From the NCBI GenBank assembly GCA_907163375.1, contig CAJQUW010000580.1, positions 62,001-126,000 of the forward strand: a DNA stretch of 64,000 bases, read 5' to 3'. This document shows positions 13,701 to 28,700 of the stretch, in pieces. Below the pieces are notes generated by a model, which saw only the letters and a program-made list of their open reading frames with translations, was not told where the DNA came from and ran no database searches. A program made the translations under genes and the position numbers. The first letter of the stretch is position 1. Every line of letters starts with the position of its first letter. This DNA is from Prostheceraeus crozeri. Taxonomy: Eukaryota > Platyhelminthes > Polycladida > Euryleptidae.

Positions 13701-16700
13701 GGATTACATGGACTAATATTGAATTACATGGATGTTGATGTCGAAGTTGAACTATGTACATTATGCGACTTATGTTTTGTGTCAGCTCTCTCACTGTAGG
13801 TGATGTGTTGGAATTTCAAATTGCGGCCTGTGACTGATACTGTGCATCTCTGACTTCGCTACAAACGAAGTATAATTCACCGGCCGTCACAAAATTATTC
13901 AATGTTCAGTATCTCACCTTTTGAAGACAATGCTCATTGATCTCGGACTTTCAAAAGCATCGAGGGCCTGTATAATGTTTGGATGTGTCAGAGAATTCAG
14001 ACATTGAAGTTCACGTCGAAGTCTCTGTCGTACGCGATCGTCTTGTCGACTATGAATTCTTGATACTCCTTCAACTCCAGTTAGTTTGCTGATAACACGA
14101 CGAACTTCAATTCCGGCTGTTGGACTGCAAATTGATCAACAAGTGTGAGATCAGCGGGTTGAAAACATCATTTCAGGGTGCAATAGTTGGAAAGTTGTTT
14201 TACACGTGCTTTGAAAAATGAATGAAATCGTAGCTTTGTGTAAATAATTTTCATTCTTTCACAAAATTCTACTAAATCTTCCTGATTCGTGTTGCTATGA
14301 AATATAAATTATAAATAGAATGATCAAATGCTGATTTTCATCCTCAGTTTAAAATTGGGAATACTCCTGAAAAACTGATACCTGATATGAAATCATCAAG
14401 GGTTTCTAAATCTAAATTCAGCATTATTATAAAATATAAAAAACTACTATGACAAAGCATTCAAAAAGTTTTAAATGCTGTTTATAAGATGAGCAATCAA
14501 GAGCAAATAAAACAGCCGCTGAAAAGTTCACAGGCAAAGTATGTTGTGCAGGGATTTTTATGTATTTCTGTACAATACCAACTCGGCTTTATGGAGACCC
14601 AGATTAGATAGGGATAATAAATTATGCCATTTGTGTTTTCAAAAAATCAGCAATTCTTAGTAATTTCTGGCACATTAACTTAGACGGAATGTTGGTATTT
14701 TTTAAAGGTAATACCGTACCCGAGTGCAACAAGAGTCGCGCAAAATTATAATAGGATTCTGACTAGCTTCAGGTTAATAATTTACACATGCGAATTTTTG
14801 AGCAGTGTAGCTCAAATTAGGGAATGTTTGTGTTGCATGTGTCATTTCTTCATCGTATCTTGTTATGATGTTCATAAAATGTATGAAAGGAATATTATTG
14901 CTACGACGATACATTCGGTCAAAAATGTAGAATTCAGGTGTCTGTGATTGACTATCGAGAATGAGGATATAAGTAAAACTATTGCCTATGATTCCCGCCA
15001 TGGATTTGTTTCGAATATCTACTGAACATCATTGTTAACAGTTGTTTTTATGTTAAGGTAATAAAAAACAATTTTATTAAATAAGCAAAATGTTATTTTG
15101 CACTCATGTACCTTTCCGCTTATTACATTTCATGGATTTAGTGAAAAAAACTTTCGAAGGTAAAACGGGAAATTGATGAAATCGAATGTGCCATGCATAA
15201 TTCCTAAATTTGAGTTACATTGTACACAACACGTCATGTGCAAATGACTAAATTGTTCACTACTGAAAATAACAACCCTTCACACTTTCAACGCGACTTT
15301 TGGACACCCGGTATACAATAAATACCAAGGAAATTCACTTGAAATGCGCATATCGAAACTCATTTTCAGAGCGATTGTAGTCACATGTGAAGACTTTGCT
15401 TACTCTTTCGTTTCTCCCAAAATATGATAGAAGTCGTAGAGGTTTGCTTTACTGAATAACAGGTAACTTTTCTTAGCATCATCTGAAAAGCAGAAGATAT
15501 CAAGACTTTTATGACAAAACAGTCGTCATTGTATAGTTGAGTTTCAAAGAAATCATTAATGAATCAAAAGCATTGCTCCTTCAACAATGGTTGGTTGAAT
15601 TCAAATCCACTCGCAATCATTCTCAGATGAAATGCAAATTTTAATATGCATCATTATGTTGAAAGTCAAGCAATGTAGATTAACGATAAACAACGTTTGT
15701 GTCCAGAAAATTAGCTAAAATGGAATGAGTGTACATTTATAATTAACCTTGCTTTCCGGATTCACTTGTGTCTGTATGGAATGGAAATGAATACTAATGA
15801 TTGAAAATAATCAATTGATGCATGCGTATATAATTTCATGCATATGCGAATACGAACATCTCATAGAGGTCGGATTGCTGGCCATCTTTGCTATCATAGT
15901 TATCTTATTCCAGCTCTAGGCTTAGATAGCTTTGATATCCGACCTCTATTGCATATCTTTTCATTTCTTACTTTTCTGTGACATTTGAATTTCTGAGTGT
16001 GCTAGTTAAACTGATGAGCAAGCAAACTAATTTTTTACACTTCAAAATCCTACCATTTTGACTTTCCACAGCTGAACCCATCCTATTTTATGTTGAGGAA
16101 TGTGGAATGACCTAAAATGACGCATTTATTGGTATTTGGAAAACAGTCCGGTGTCCTAATTACTGAATATTTGATTCTGAATAATTCGCGACGAACACTG
16201 ATTAAGAACGCCTGACTCGCTTCTGAGGACACATTAAATTTAAAGTTTAATTTAATTTAATGTTCATTTATTAATTAATGATCATTAGGCCCTAATTCAT
16301 CATTGATTTAAATTAATGTTCACTTTAATTTAAGGTTCATAAAATTTATGGAGGAAACAGTGCCAATGCTTCATATACTGCTTTTGTAGACCTCCTGATA
16401 CCATAGCATCCATGTGAACGCCTAATAATGTGAGCGAGTTCGTGGATGCCCCGGAGAATTATTTTCTTTGTGTTTCTATAGGTGAAGACCCGTCTGGGCA
16501 TGGATTCTACTGGCTTGTATCCAGCAGTTTCTACCTCGTATCGTCGTTCGAATCTTCTTCAAGCAGTTGACCGGAAGATACTTTGTTAAGTCTCACATTG
16601 ACGATGGCAAATCAACTTCAGATTATGTACTGTATGTGTTCCTACAGGACAGCTTATGATTGTCTTTGAAGTTTGTCAGCTCTTTCGCCATCTTGCAATT

Positions 16701-19700
16701 TGTTCAACAGAACTCCGCAAAGTTGGAAATAGACACCAATATTTGAAAATTGCACATATTATTGTTCGGATATTACTCACTTAAACATCACATCTAATTC
16801 TCTTACGGCTACTATTGCAGAAGAGAACAACACTAACATACTTCGCAATCATACGCGTGGATGTAGTGCAGAAATCACAGAAAGTTGTATGGATGCCACC
16901 ATCTTTCAGAAAGCTGAGACGCCCTAGGACTTTTTTTACCGTCGTAAGATCTATAATATGTAATAACTTTGAATTTGAAAAACTGAAGTCTCTGATTTTA
17001 CTTGAATTTGTAGTCATTGTTTGACTGCTGAAGTTCCAACCTTAATCAAACATTAATTTGCATCATATCGTATTATGACTTGCTGTTTGTCTTATTTACT
17101 ACAAAGAATATTTTGTGATTAGATATTAGATTAAATGGTTTTTAGACTCGTGTACTTTTCTGCTTATTAGGCCAAATTTTCATGGACTAAGCGATTAAAT
17201 CTCGGAGCGAAAACTGGAAATTAAGCACCTTCTGTGATGATATCAAGTATACCATATGAATTTCCCAGTTTGAGTTAGGCCTATACTGCACAAAAACTCG
17301 TATATGTAAGTGATTAAATTGAAGTTTATGACAGAACTTCAAAGTTTTTCGCGACTTTTGGGACACCCAGTCTTCAGGTTAGCAGTCTACTAGCTATCAT
17401 GGAACGTTCGGAAAATGAATGCGGATATTGTTTATTTTACAAATTCGATACAAGTAGCAGCTTGCTTTAGAATGTGGTCAACATCAACCTCAGCTCAAGA
17501 AACTACTGACTTTTGAGATTAAATTGTGTTCAAGTTGATGTAGAAAGAAATTTACGCACGCACTTGGATATAATTCAATTTCATTTAAAAACGACTTTCA
17601 AGTTTATTTTGACAAGACGTTTTGTTCAGATCGCTGTTCTGCAGTTTGTTAGTCATTTGATTCAAAAATGAATTTAAACTTTTACAGAATATAAAAAACA
17701 GTGTGACATTTTACCAAATTTTACCATAAGCTTTATCAATATAAATTATAAAATGGACATCATAAAATCATCAAATTTGCACGTATTCATGCCGTCCATT
17801 TAGTGATTTACTCCGAGGAATGCGAAAATGAGATCAAGTTGAAAATATGGGATTGTTATAATATGCACCGTTGGAGACTACACCAACCTGACATTTTTAG
17901 AGCAGAGGCGAAGACTAGCACCGTTTTGCATTTATGGGAATTGTTGTTGTTTCAATTGCTTGTCGCGAATTATTCGAAATCAAATTAGCGGTAATTTGGA
18001 CTTTGAACTGTTTCTAAAACACGATATATGCCCACAAGTACTCACTGAATCAGTCATTCCTCATGACCCCATCTTCATTTTAAAATAGTCGTTTCTGCTC
18101 TAAGAAACCAAAACGATGAAATAAAACATTAAAATAGAAATTTCAGTTCCAATGTCAAAAGTTCAGTTAGAACATGATGAGTAAAAGTATCACTTGTATA
18201 ACATCATGCTACATCTTGAAATCTCGAAAATATTTCAAATCCTACTTACCATCAACCTCAACCTTCACATTGAAATTCACTTTGCCAGCTACGTTCTCTG
18301 CCGAAACGGAGTATACCCCAGCATCTGACAACATCATTTTATCAATTATCAGGGAGGAAAACCCGTCATCATCCTCTCGAATTTTGGTCCGATGTGAAGT
18401 GACCACTGGTCGCCAATCTTTCATCCACGTAATCAATGGATTAGGACTGCCCAGAACTCGACAAGATAGCTTCAGCACACCATGGAGAAGAATGTTGGCA
18501 TTCGCTGGAGGAGGCTCTAGTATTGTTGGGGAATCTGAAACATAAATATTGACAGCGTATTGAATGAAAACCATCAGAAGTTTTTATAAAAGAATATCGC
18601 AAGAATTGTGCAATATTGAATTAATTTTTCAAAGTAGCTAGCTGCTAACAACATTGCTTCTTTGAAAGCAGGTTGACTGAACAACATCAACTCTGATTAT
18701 AGTGCATCCCCGCATGTTGATATCCCTATATGTTGGGGGTTCACTCCACCGACAGGATAATTTTGTCGATACGATATTGGTTCATTTCATCGACAGACGC
18801 AAATGGCGCATGATGCTGGTCCAAGAGTATCAGTTGTGATGTCTTCTAGTTCTTCAGGAAATCCTGTATCTTCTGAATGTGGACGTATGGATGAAATAAC
18901 TCAAATTCATGATGTGTCCGTGTCGAAGAAGTTAACTGCAATAGCGCATATATGGATATCCTCCTGAACTTTCAGCAGCGAAAACATTGAAGCAATCTCA
19001 AGTCATAAAGGACAGCGATAACCATCTATAAAACATCTTACTCTACAATTTTTGGTGCAAGAAATATGACACTCATCATGTACGGATGTTTATAAAAAAT
19101 AGAAATATCTATAGTCAAAGAAGCAAGTTAAAAATAAAAAACTTAAAAAGCTCTTTCTCTCAATAGAAATGGAGTCAAATTGAATCAAGTTGCTCATTTT
19201 CCAGTTATAAAACTGCTCATCAAACAGCTAGCGCTGTGATATTCTGTAATCTGCATGTCAGTGTTTAGTTCATATATTTAGGAATCCGTCTATCATTTTA
19301 CTCAATTACTCGTCTGAATGCTGGCCTAGATAACAGTCTTACACCTTGGTTCAAGATGAAATTTCGATAGATTATTTAAATAATCTTCATTATTATTGGA
19401 CACGTGGATCTCTGGTCATCAAGTCGATTAAACTAATTTAGGGTTTCATCAGTAAGGTAAGTCACGTATGATCAATAAGGTATGATCGATCACCTGCAAG
19501 CTCGACTCGATATTCCCTTCGAACTTGACTGCATTCAAGAATTGCAAAAGCTGTGTAGATGCCCACATCGTAATCGGAGAAACGATCAATTCTGATGCAA
19601 TGGTTTCCATCTAAATCTGTGCACTCAAACACACCATCTGAATAAAAAGAAGAGCATTAGCATCAACAAATGGTGAAATATCAGATAATTATTTTACCAT

Positions 19701-22700
19701 TTTCAAAGGCGCTTTGACCATCTTTCAACCAAATGACTTCAGTCGGCTGTTCTCCAGGTACTGTGCAAGTTAAAACAAACTGTTGATCAATCAATGCATA
19801 CACCACATTCTCACAAGAGTCTGAGATTGAAGGAGAGACCACTGAAAAAGAGAAAAATCATGTAAAATGGTACAGTAATAGTGAATTAGTGAAGAATTTG
19901 AGAATTAAATTTGGAATGCTCTTCCTTTGAAATCGATAAACAGAAGTCAAAATAATATGCTGCTTTGATTTCAAAGATCATTCATCACTTGGCTTCCACA
20001 TTCTTTAATGAATAGCTCATGTAATCAACATTGCGATGATGATGCAAATTTCGGAATATTGCAAATAATAAAAACACTGTTATTTATATCGAAATAATGG
20101 CAGCTCACATCCATGTGTGTTCATAGTCGAATACATTTATGCTTAATTGTAATTTATTATGTTCTTTATGAAAGTCCGTGAACAGTAGATATTAAGTTGA
20201 TTGTGCTTATGAAGTGAATAGTATATGTCAAACAACCGCCTGTTTTGCGTAATTTTCATTGCGTGCATATTGTGAGTCGCTCCAATTACGTGTGAGTGAG
20301 CATGAGGTTCGTCAGCTACGCCTTGAGAGTCATGTTCAGAAACAGGAAGCGCAACCTAGCTGGTCACTTTGGTAATGCGCTTCTGTTGCTGATTCTTGTG
20401 CATTCGTCGTCGTTGATTGATAGTACATCTGCTTCTACGAAGTCATGTGCGCCTCTGTAAAGCGACATTTGATATCCTTCGCGTATTTCATAAAATCCGC
20501 AGGAAATGGAGCATGCGCTTTTCAGGACAATGCCTTATTACAATAATTATTGCATTTCCTTGGTAGATTGACTTGACATCACCAATGATATCACCCATAT
20601 AATCAGGAGATGAAGACATTGTATAAAATATAGACTATTTCCATTTTTCCTTTAATAAATTTCATGTCAATAATAGCTGCAACAAATCCGAGTGCCGTAA
20701 GTTATGCTACTAACGGTTCAGAAGAGTCACAATTCTAAAATGAAAAATCGATTGGATCACCCTCAAGCTCCATGCTGCCACGACATCTTTTCAGGAAGCA
20801 AGCAGATTCAAGCATGCTTGTTGGAAAATGTGTTATTTCGCCAATGAATAGCTGATAATCACGATTTCGTCATTTAGCAAATAATCTTATTTGTGATGCA
20901 CACTATGGCGCAAATTCGTGATTTCCTGTGGCGCAAATGCGTGATTTCCTGTGGCGCAAAAACAAAAGTCCTGTAATTGCTTATGATATCATCACCGAAG
21001 CAATGAACAGCTCCAGTTACTGCGCTGTGCTCAGAGGAAAATAGTTAGCATTTTTTCGAAAACGGTCAAATCTTTTATCAGCACGATGGAGTTCCTCTTC
21101 ATTGCAGCTCTGCAGCAAGGACTTTTTGAAAGAAAATCTCACAAACAGATGGACTGGATGAAGAGAAGCAACTGAATGGCTTCCTATATCACCATACCTG
21201 ACAATATGTGACTTTTGATTCATTCACCAGCTCTAAGAGAAAAGTTTACAAGATTGCTCCCAGAAATGTTGAACAACTTGCACGACGAATTGAATCTGAA
21301 ACAACACTATTCCAGCAAGCAGGCTTAAATCTGCCTGCAACTCATTCTTGAAACGATGTCGTGAATGCATTGAGTTAGATGGTGGTCCGGTTGAGAGTTG
21401 TAACTGTTCTGAGCGCTCAATAATATAAGTTGTGGTACTTGATTCCGTGCAGTTAAGTTTCTTCTGAAATTTTCTGAAAGAAATATGATGTTCCATGCCA
21501 TTGCTGTTTATTATTTACATTATATTTACATTTGGCAATTATTATTGGTACTAAAAATGATGGTATTAAGATGACAATAATGTCAATAAATTTCAGGTCA
21601 CAATTGTGACGAGTTATTTATTCATTTTGATAATTGCTATGACAACTGATGTATGGTGGTGAGGGTTTGATCCGGCCAATTGACACAGTCGCTTAAATGG
21701 CTCGTAGCTCGGTTGGTTAGAGCACAGGTCTAGTTAACCTTGGTCGTAGGTTCGAATCCTGCCAGCCGCACATCTTTTGCATGGCAATTTCATCTATCGT
21801 TTATTTAATTTCATTGCTGTTAATATCTAATTTGGTTACTCTACTTTCAGTAGAAGCATCAAATATGAATTCAAAACTGAGTCTATAACTTGCTACATCC
21901 GTTTAAAAATAATGCGTGTTTTTTGTATCACACATTGAAGAATTCAGGAATTGCAACTTGTCAATTATCAATAAGAATAATTCTTTATCACACTTATTAG
22001 CAACGTATTTGTGATTTTCCATGATCGAACTCAGTTAACAGATTTAATTTGACTTACTCGACTGAATGCTCGATCGCCGAGAAGACATAACAGATCCGGC
22101 AGAACTGCTTGTACTTCCACCTAAAACGCAGACAATATAAAATTACAACAAATATCGTTCGAAGATAATAAGAATTGTCCTGTAGCCCACTGATGAGCTG
22201 GTATAGATAATAATCAGGGTGGTTGTGGCTTCGATGCCCACCAAACATTCATCGTTTAATCCAAACTACGAGTACATGAATTGTGCTCTTTTCAAAATGA
22301 CCGCCGTACAATGTAACGACTAGCTTCTGGAGAAATGTGGTATGCAATCATGGGAGGGTTAATTTGAAAGAGATGGGCCAAAAGCTTTGGAAGCAGGTTG
22401 ACGAGACGTTCCGATGACTGAATAGACATTGAGATACGACAGTGACATCAATGCTTTGTCCAATTCCGGAAAATACGAATGGTGAATTATGTAAAAAACG
22501 CTCTTAAGCGGAATTGAGATGGGGATTTATTAAGTATGAATTCCAATATTCAATAAAATAGTCATTACTTACGCCGACCGTATTTATTGACACTCTGAGA
22601 CGGCGCTCCAACACTGTAATCATTTGATGGTAGAACTCGTAGAACATAATCCCGAGTCGGATCAATATCTGGAATAGTGACTCTGGTTTTCCGAATATCA

Positions 22701-25700
22701 GTCAACCAAGGAATCCATTCTCCGGACGGATCTAACCATTGAATCTCGAAACTGCATGGAGTGTAATGTCGAGGCAACAAAGCACCCCTCGGAAGGTACC
22801 AATACATGTCGATACTGGTTTTCGAGATGGTCTTTATTTGTGGACGGACAAAAGACATATCAGGAATAACTGAAATGGGAAATAGTCATCCATTCAATGT
22901 ACATTACTAAGTTCAGTAAAAGTTGTTTTCTGATAACGAAATGTTCCTCAGTTTGTTAGGTCTATTAGATGATTGCAAAATGACTGCTTAATGTTCTGAT
23001 AAGTTTTGATGTGCATAAATCATCAATTTGATGGGTGACTACTTTATGACCACAATGAATAGATCTACACCTGTAGGTGTTGCTGATGTACATGTAGTCC
23101 TACCGAGTAATATCGGTTTAACAGTACAGCAGCTTTCCACATTACTAATGACTTCAGCACTGACTCTATTGCTTTGTGGACATGTCACCATTTACAAGGG
23201 TATCGCATAGAGTCATCAGCATTCAACATTCATTCCTATTGAGCAATTCAGGAGTTAGACGTGATAATCCATTACTAACAAGGAAGACAGAGAGCGATGA
23301 CTAATAGGTCTATCATGCCTCTTTACTTTTTTGGACACAGGATTTCATCGGTCTCTCCCTTGGTCGGCGACCATCAACAGAAATACATGCAATCTTTTAA
23401 CATGGTATTCAGTCTAGTCCTCCACGCATCCGGCTGATTGTGAATAGAGATAGAAAAAATAAATCTTCAGCTACCATGTCTGCCATGTTCTATCTGTAGT
23501 CTCAATAAATAGGCAAATTCTTGTTCTCTCTCAACATTCATTCTTGTTGGCAGATAATGAATTCACATTCTATTGCCCTTCTTACGAGAGAAGCAAAGAG
23601 TGACCTATGGTAGCCTTCTTGACTGAAGCCACAATGCCTCTTGCTTGTTACCATGTTTAATAACCTGAGCTTTATCACGTACATCGTCATGTTTATATCA
23701 GCTTCCCTCGCATGTTCAATCACTTTCAAGGCGAGTGGCCACGCGTTTCAAAATCATTCGAACGTTCATGATGACTGCTGTCTGATGTATGTGCATCTCC
23801 TGCGAATTTACTCCACACTTCATTGGAGTGTTTTATTGGTCAGAACAACAGCTAATTTCCTCAATTTTCATCCGCAATGAAAGTCAGATCCATTCATTTT
23901 ACTCCTTCTTCAGTCACGCAAAATTTTTAACAAATGGACGTTCTTGAACCTCTTTAATGATCATCGTTGAATGACTTCACAAAATTCCTTAGCGATGGTT
24001 TATAGAATTGCAAATGCTTGATTTCAGTCCTTTGTGTGCATATGTACACATAAATAACCGATAGATTTATGCTGTATTTTCTCATGCAGCAAGCACTCCA
24101 AAATACATGTATCACTAAAGCTAACTGCATAATTTTCAACTATCTTACTGAACAATTCAAATGTTAAGTTTCAATTTCTCTATTGATAATAAAACAACAG
24201 CTCTTTGGCAAACCTTACGCAGTATCAGCTGTGCTTGAAGGTGAAACTGCGTACTTGATAATCTAAATTTACTCATATTAGCAATTACACCTCAAATTCG
24301 TTACTTATGTGCGAGTGAATATTAAACATCAACGCAATACTCACCAACTTGTTCCGGAATCTCAGCAGCTCTACTGACAATACCGGTACCGAAATCATTG
24401 TGAGCCGAAATGCGAACATAGAACTGCTGTGTTGGATCAGCACCTTGCCAAGAGTAGGTAGATGCGGATACACCGTTGTCTAAGACTTCCCATTCTCCTT
24501 CAACAAAGGCTTCTATCGTGTAGGTCATATCCCGCATTAATACCTCAACAGAGGCCACTTGTTCGATTCCAATAGTGAACATCTGATCAAAATCGGGCAG
24601 ATCCCAAGAAATAATGTAATTTTCCAATTCGGAAGTGTCAACAACAGGTCTCATTGCTGACAAATCCGGCACAAGATCACCTGAAAGAAAAGTTGATGAT
24701 GTGTTAAGATTTACTTAGACATTTTTAAACTTAACATTTTTAATGTTAACAATGTAAACAAATTTACAATGTTAAGAAATGTTTATCTTAAGTGTTTGAC
24801 TTCACAAATAGAGATGAGAGGAAGTTGGTGAGACATCAAGAGTATGACTAGATCTTTCACAGATAAGGCCAAAGAGAAGAAAAGGCTTTCATGCATGAAT
24901 GAAGTCAAAGTGTCTTTCAAAATCGAAGAAATGCATTAATTCTTCTTTGTCACCAGAGGTCTTTCACCACTGTATTATTCATTGTCCTTTTAGGACTTTC
25001 ATTGTAATTCAAAATCCTGAAATATAATATCCAATTGTGATATTATGCAATATATACTTATGCTGTTGTACGTATATATACTTATGCTGTTTCCTCAACA
25101 CAAGATTATTCTCTTCACATTGTACATTCCACCATTGATAGCCACACGTGATCGCGATTTGTTGAATTCATTCATTATAGATGAGATCGATTCCCTGTTG
25201 AATTCCTACTTCGAATTTGATGTCATAATAGTCGGCGATTTGAATCGGTTTAACGTGCGCACCATTTGTCAGCATCTAAACTTGGTCAATCTAAATAATA
25301 AACCAACATATGGAAGTGCAGAGCTGGATTATATTTTGTTCTCGCAAAGATTATCGGATAATTACAAAATTTAACTGTGTGCTCCTATTGACATTTCAAA
25401 AGTGCATCCCGTGTCTTCTTTATTGGCTAGACCTCATTTTGATGATCATTTGGAAGAAACTTGCGTTGTTCGAAATACCTTTGATCTACGTCAGTCAAAT
25501 GTCAATAACTTCTTGTCAGCTGTAGATTCTTTGGATTGGAGTTATGTCTATAATGACGACATACCACTGGATCACAAATGCAGGCTATTTCAGAGTATGC
25601 TTTATCATTGTGTTGACTCCTATATTCCTGTTTCCTATTTCAAGCTATCATCAAGGGACAAGCCGTGGATGACTGGCGTTGCGAAAACCCTAATCAATAG

Positions 25701-28700
25701 CCGATGGGATGCTTTTCGAAGAGGAGATTTTGTGTCTTACAACCATTTAAAAGTTAAGGTTAAAGGTGAAATTGAAAGAGCAAAAACTCAATGGACTAAG
25801 CAAATGTTGAAGAAGAATTTGTGGTCAGCGATTCGAACGAATATTGGATCAAGTGAAGCAAGCCCTATTGGAAAGATCCTTGCCAAATTCAGTGGTCCTG
25901 AAGAAGCTGTGAAACAAATGAACGCTAGTTTGAGTTCAAACTGTCAGCGACGACGAGCCGAAAATCTTGCGACTCCGGATGTTGAGAGCATTACTTGGGA
26001 TCTAAGGACTGATGAGCTCTCTTTATTTCGACTGCTAAGAAATATGAAATGTGATGCATCTTCCTATGATATTCCTAGTATCCTGTGCAGAAAATCCGCT
26101 TTTCTTATTGCAAAACCCATGGCCCATCTATTCAACCTTTCCTTCATACAGCGAATAGTCCCTGATACTTGGAAAACGTGTGCAGTCACACCAGTGCCGA
26201 AGGTCAGAAATCCCACTTTGCAGGATTTAAGACCAATCAGCATTTTGCCTAGCCCTGCCAAGCTCATGGAGCGGGTAGTTCTTCAAACAATGAAAGAAAG
26301 ACTGATCAATAAATACTTTCCAAGGTTTTGGAAAAAGTTGTTTTACATTTTCTGATACTTCCATCGATCAAGAACAAAATTAACGGTTCACAATTTGCTT
26401 TCATACCCGGTATCTCTTCAGGGACTGTTTCAGCCTTAAAACTGACGAGTAACCGTATTCTTCAATTCTTGGATACCAGCTCTGGAGCTGTGCGAATCCT
26501 TGCCTTGGATTTTGCCAAAGCATTCGACAAATGTATGCATAACGTTATCCTATCGGCTGCAATTAATTTCGGATTGCCTTACATTGTCTTAAAGTGGATC
26601 TCAAGTTTTCTGAACGATCCTGTACAGCGAGTTAGATGGAATGGCGAATACTCTAATTGGAAATCAGTAACAAGCGGAGTTCCTCAGGGCAGTGTGATCG
26701 GACCAACGCTATTTGCTATGGTGGTTGACGATCTTGAAGCTTTATCGCCCAATTCACTTATTTTGAAGTACGCAGATGACGTTACAATTTTCCATTTCAT
26801 AAGAAGCGCTTCTGACGATAGACTTCAACAGGAATGGGATCATTGTCTCAGTTGGTCTGAGGCAAACCATCTACCGTTGAATATATCAAAATGTAAAACA
26901 ATGGAAATTGTGACGAGGAAATCTGTGACAATTGACCCTGTGATTGTACAGCAAGGTGTACTTTTACCTCAGGTAGAAGAATTGAAAGTTCTAGGGTTGA
27001 CCTTTTCATCTACCATGAGATGGAATGCCCACATAAGTAACATTATCAGTACTGCCTCACGTCTTATTTACTTAATAAGAAATTTGAAGCTCTGTGACTG
27101 TCCCCCCGAACTTATTTTTCGTGCATATGTTGCTTTCATACGTTCTCTTATCCCGCTTTTTGTAATTTAACATTATATCTACAAAAATATCTTGTCCTCA
27201 TTGAGAAGCGTATTTTACGAATAATTGGGCGTGAAATGAATCAGTCTCGCTTGTTTACCGTTGCCGATGCATCATGCAGAAAACTATTCAGAAAAATTGA
27301 AAAAGATTTTAATCATCCTCTTCGAATTATTTTTGAAGAGCGCCCTTGTCCCAATGTAATGACTCGCAATAGATATTCATTGAAATGTCCTCTCGCAAAG
27401 ACCAAACGATTTGGTGAATCCTTCATCAAATTTTGTGCTGCTCATAACATGTGAAGTTTCATGTAGCTAATTTGTGTGAATTATAATTGCATGCAATGCT
27501 CTGACGGATTTTAAATGTGAGTCAATAAAGTCATTCTCTCTCTCTCTCAAGCATTATGGTGATGCACAGTTCGGATTTCTTCCACAATCATCAACAACTT
27601 GCGCCCTTCTAAAACTACAGGACATAGTCTCAAGATTCCTGGATGAACCGGATACCTATGGTGTGTTGGTTATTTCGTACGATTACAAAAAGGCCTTTGA
27701 TAAATTGCCACATTGCAATATTTTACAGAGACTAATTGACTGTTCCTTTCCCGGTGAGTTCATCGAGTGGATATCTTCGTACCTGGAAAATCGACAGCAC
27801 TTTGTTCGCATTGGATGCCATACCAGTGAACTCTCCTCCGTCACATCAGGAATTCCTCAAGGGTCCATCTTAGGTCCCTACCTTTTTTCTGTTACTATGG
27901 GTTCCTTTACGTGCAAATATCCCGATCGAACCTTCCTCATTCAATATGCCGATGATACAAATATTTGCTTCCCATTATTTAAGGGTGAAAATAATCTAGA
28001 AATTATTAGAGATGAACACAAGCATCTTATGAGTGGTCTTTTTCAACTGGCCTTGAATTGAGTGACAACAAATGCAAATCATTGATAACCAGAAAGAAAA
28101 ATTTTATTCAAAGGAATTTCACGCTACCAGGTGTGACACCCTCCGTATTCTTGGGGTCACCTTCAATTCTGAGTTCTCATGGTCCAACCATGTTGATAAC
28201 TTACTGACCATTTCATCGCGTCGATTATATGCTTTTCGCATATTAAAGCAATTGTGTTCAAAAAGTGAATTTCTAACCGTATACAACGCTTTGATTAGAA
28301 CCGTTATTGAGTACTGTTCACCTCTGTTCCTCGGTATCTCGGTTACTGACTCCAATCGCCTTGAAATACTCCAAAAGCGCTTCCATCGTGTTTTATGTGG
28401 CAAAAACTGCGTGAATCATTGTCTTCCATCATTGCAAGAAAGACGTGAATTGTTGTCCATCCGCATGTTGAAGAAAATAATGTTGCTGTCTCATATACTG
28501 CATAAATTTCTACCGACCGTCTCTGCATCAGGAAGATTTATTCTTCCAATTCATAGAACTGAACGTCTTGCACGATCGTTCTTTTACCGTGTCTGTGTGC
28601 TGTTCAATTCAGTGGAATCCAGATGTGGGGCTACGTGTTGACTGCTACCTTGAATGTCATTCTAACTATTAGTTAGGTGCTCTTACTTGAAGAACTGTTA

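Larger units (their letters stand above)
8682..13917. other. Intron 18 (between exons 18 and 19)
   Basis: This 5.2-kb intron contains a small inverted-repeat element at 9359-9616 and hAT transposon remains at about 11.8-12.69 kb. Elsewhere nothing is recognised; palindromic AACTCTCCATTA/TAATGGAGAGT bits occur around 11217-11347. Confidence 0.6.

Noticed and set aside
14125-15403. A missing exon that would supply the kinase glycine loop
   Set aside because: No candidate with proper splice sites was found, and exons 17 and 18 already join in phase.
21017-21496. Two minus-strand frames of 68 and 87 residues
   Set aside because: No domain, no splice-compatible phase with the host gene and no transposase motif; I could not support a product.
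22180-22210. Other CTGATGA sequences (near 22190, 34275, 16012)
   Set aside because: They lack a paired stem II and a following GAAA, so they are not hammerhead cores.
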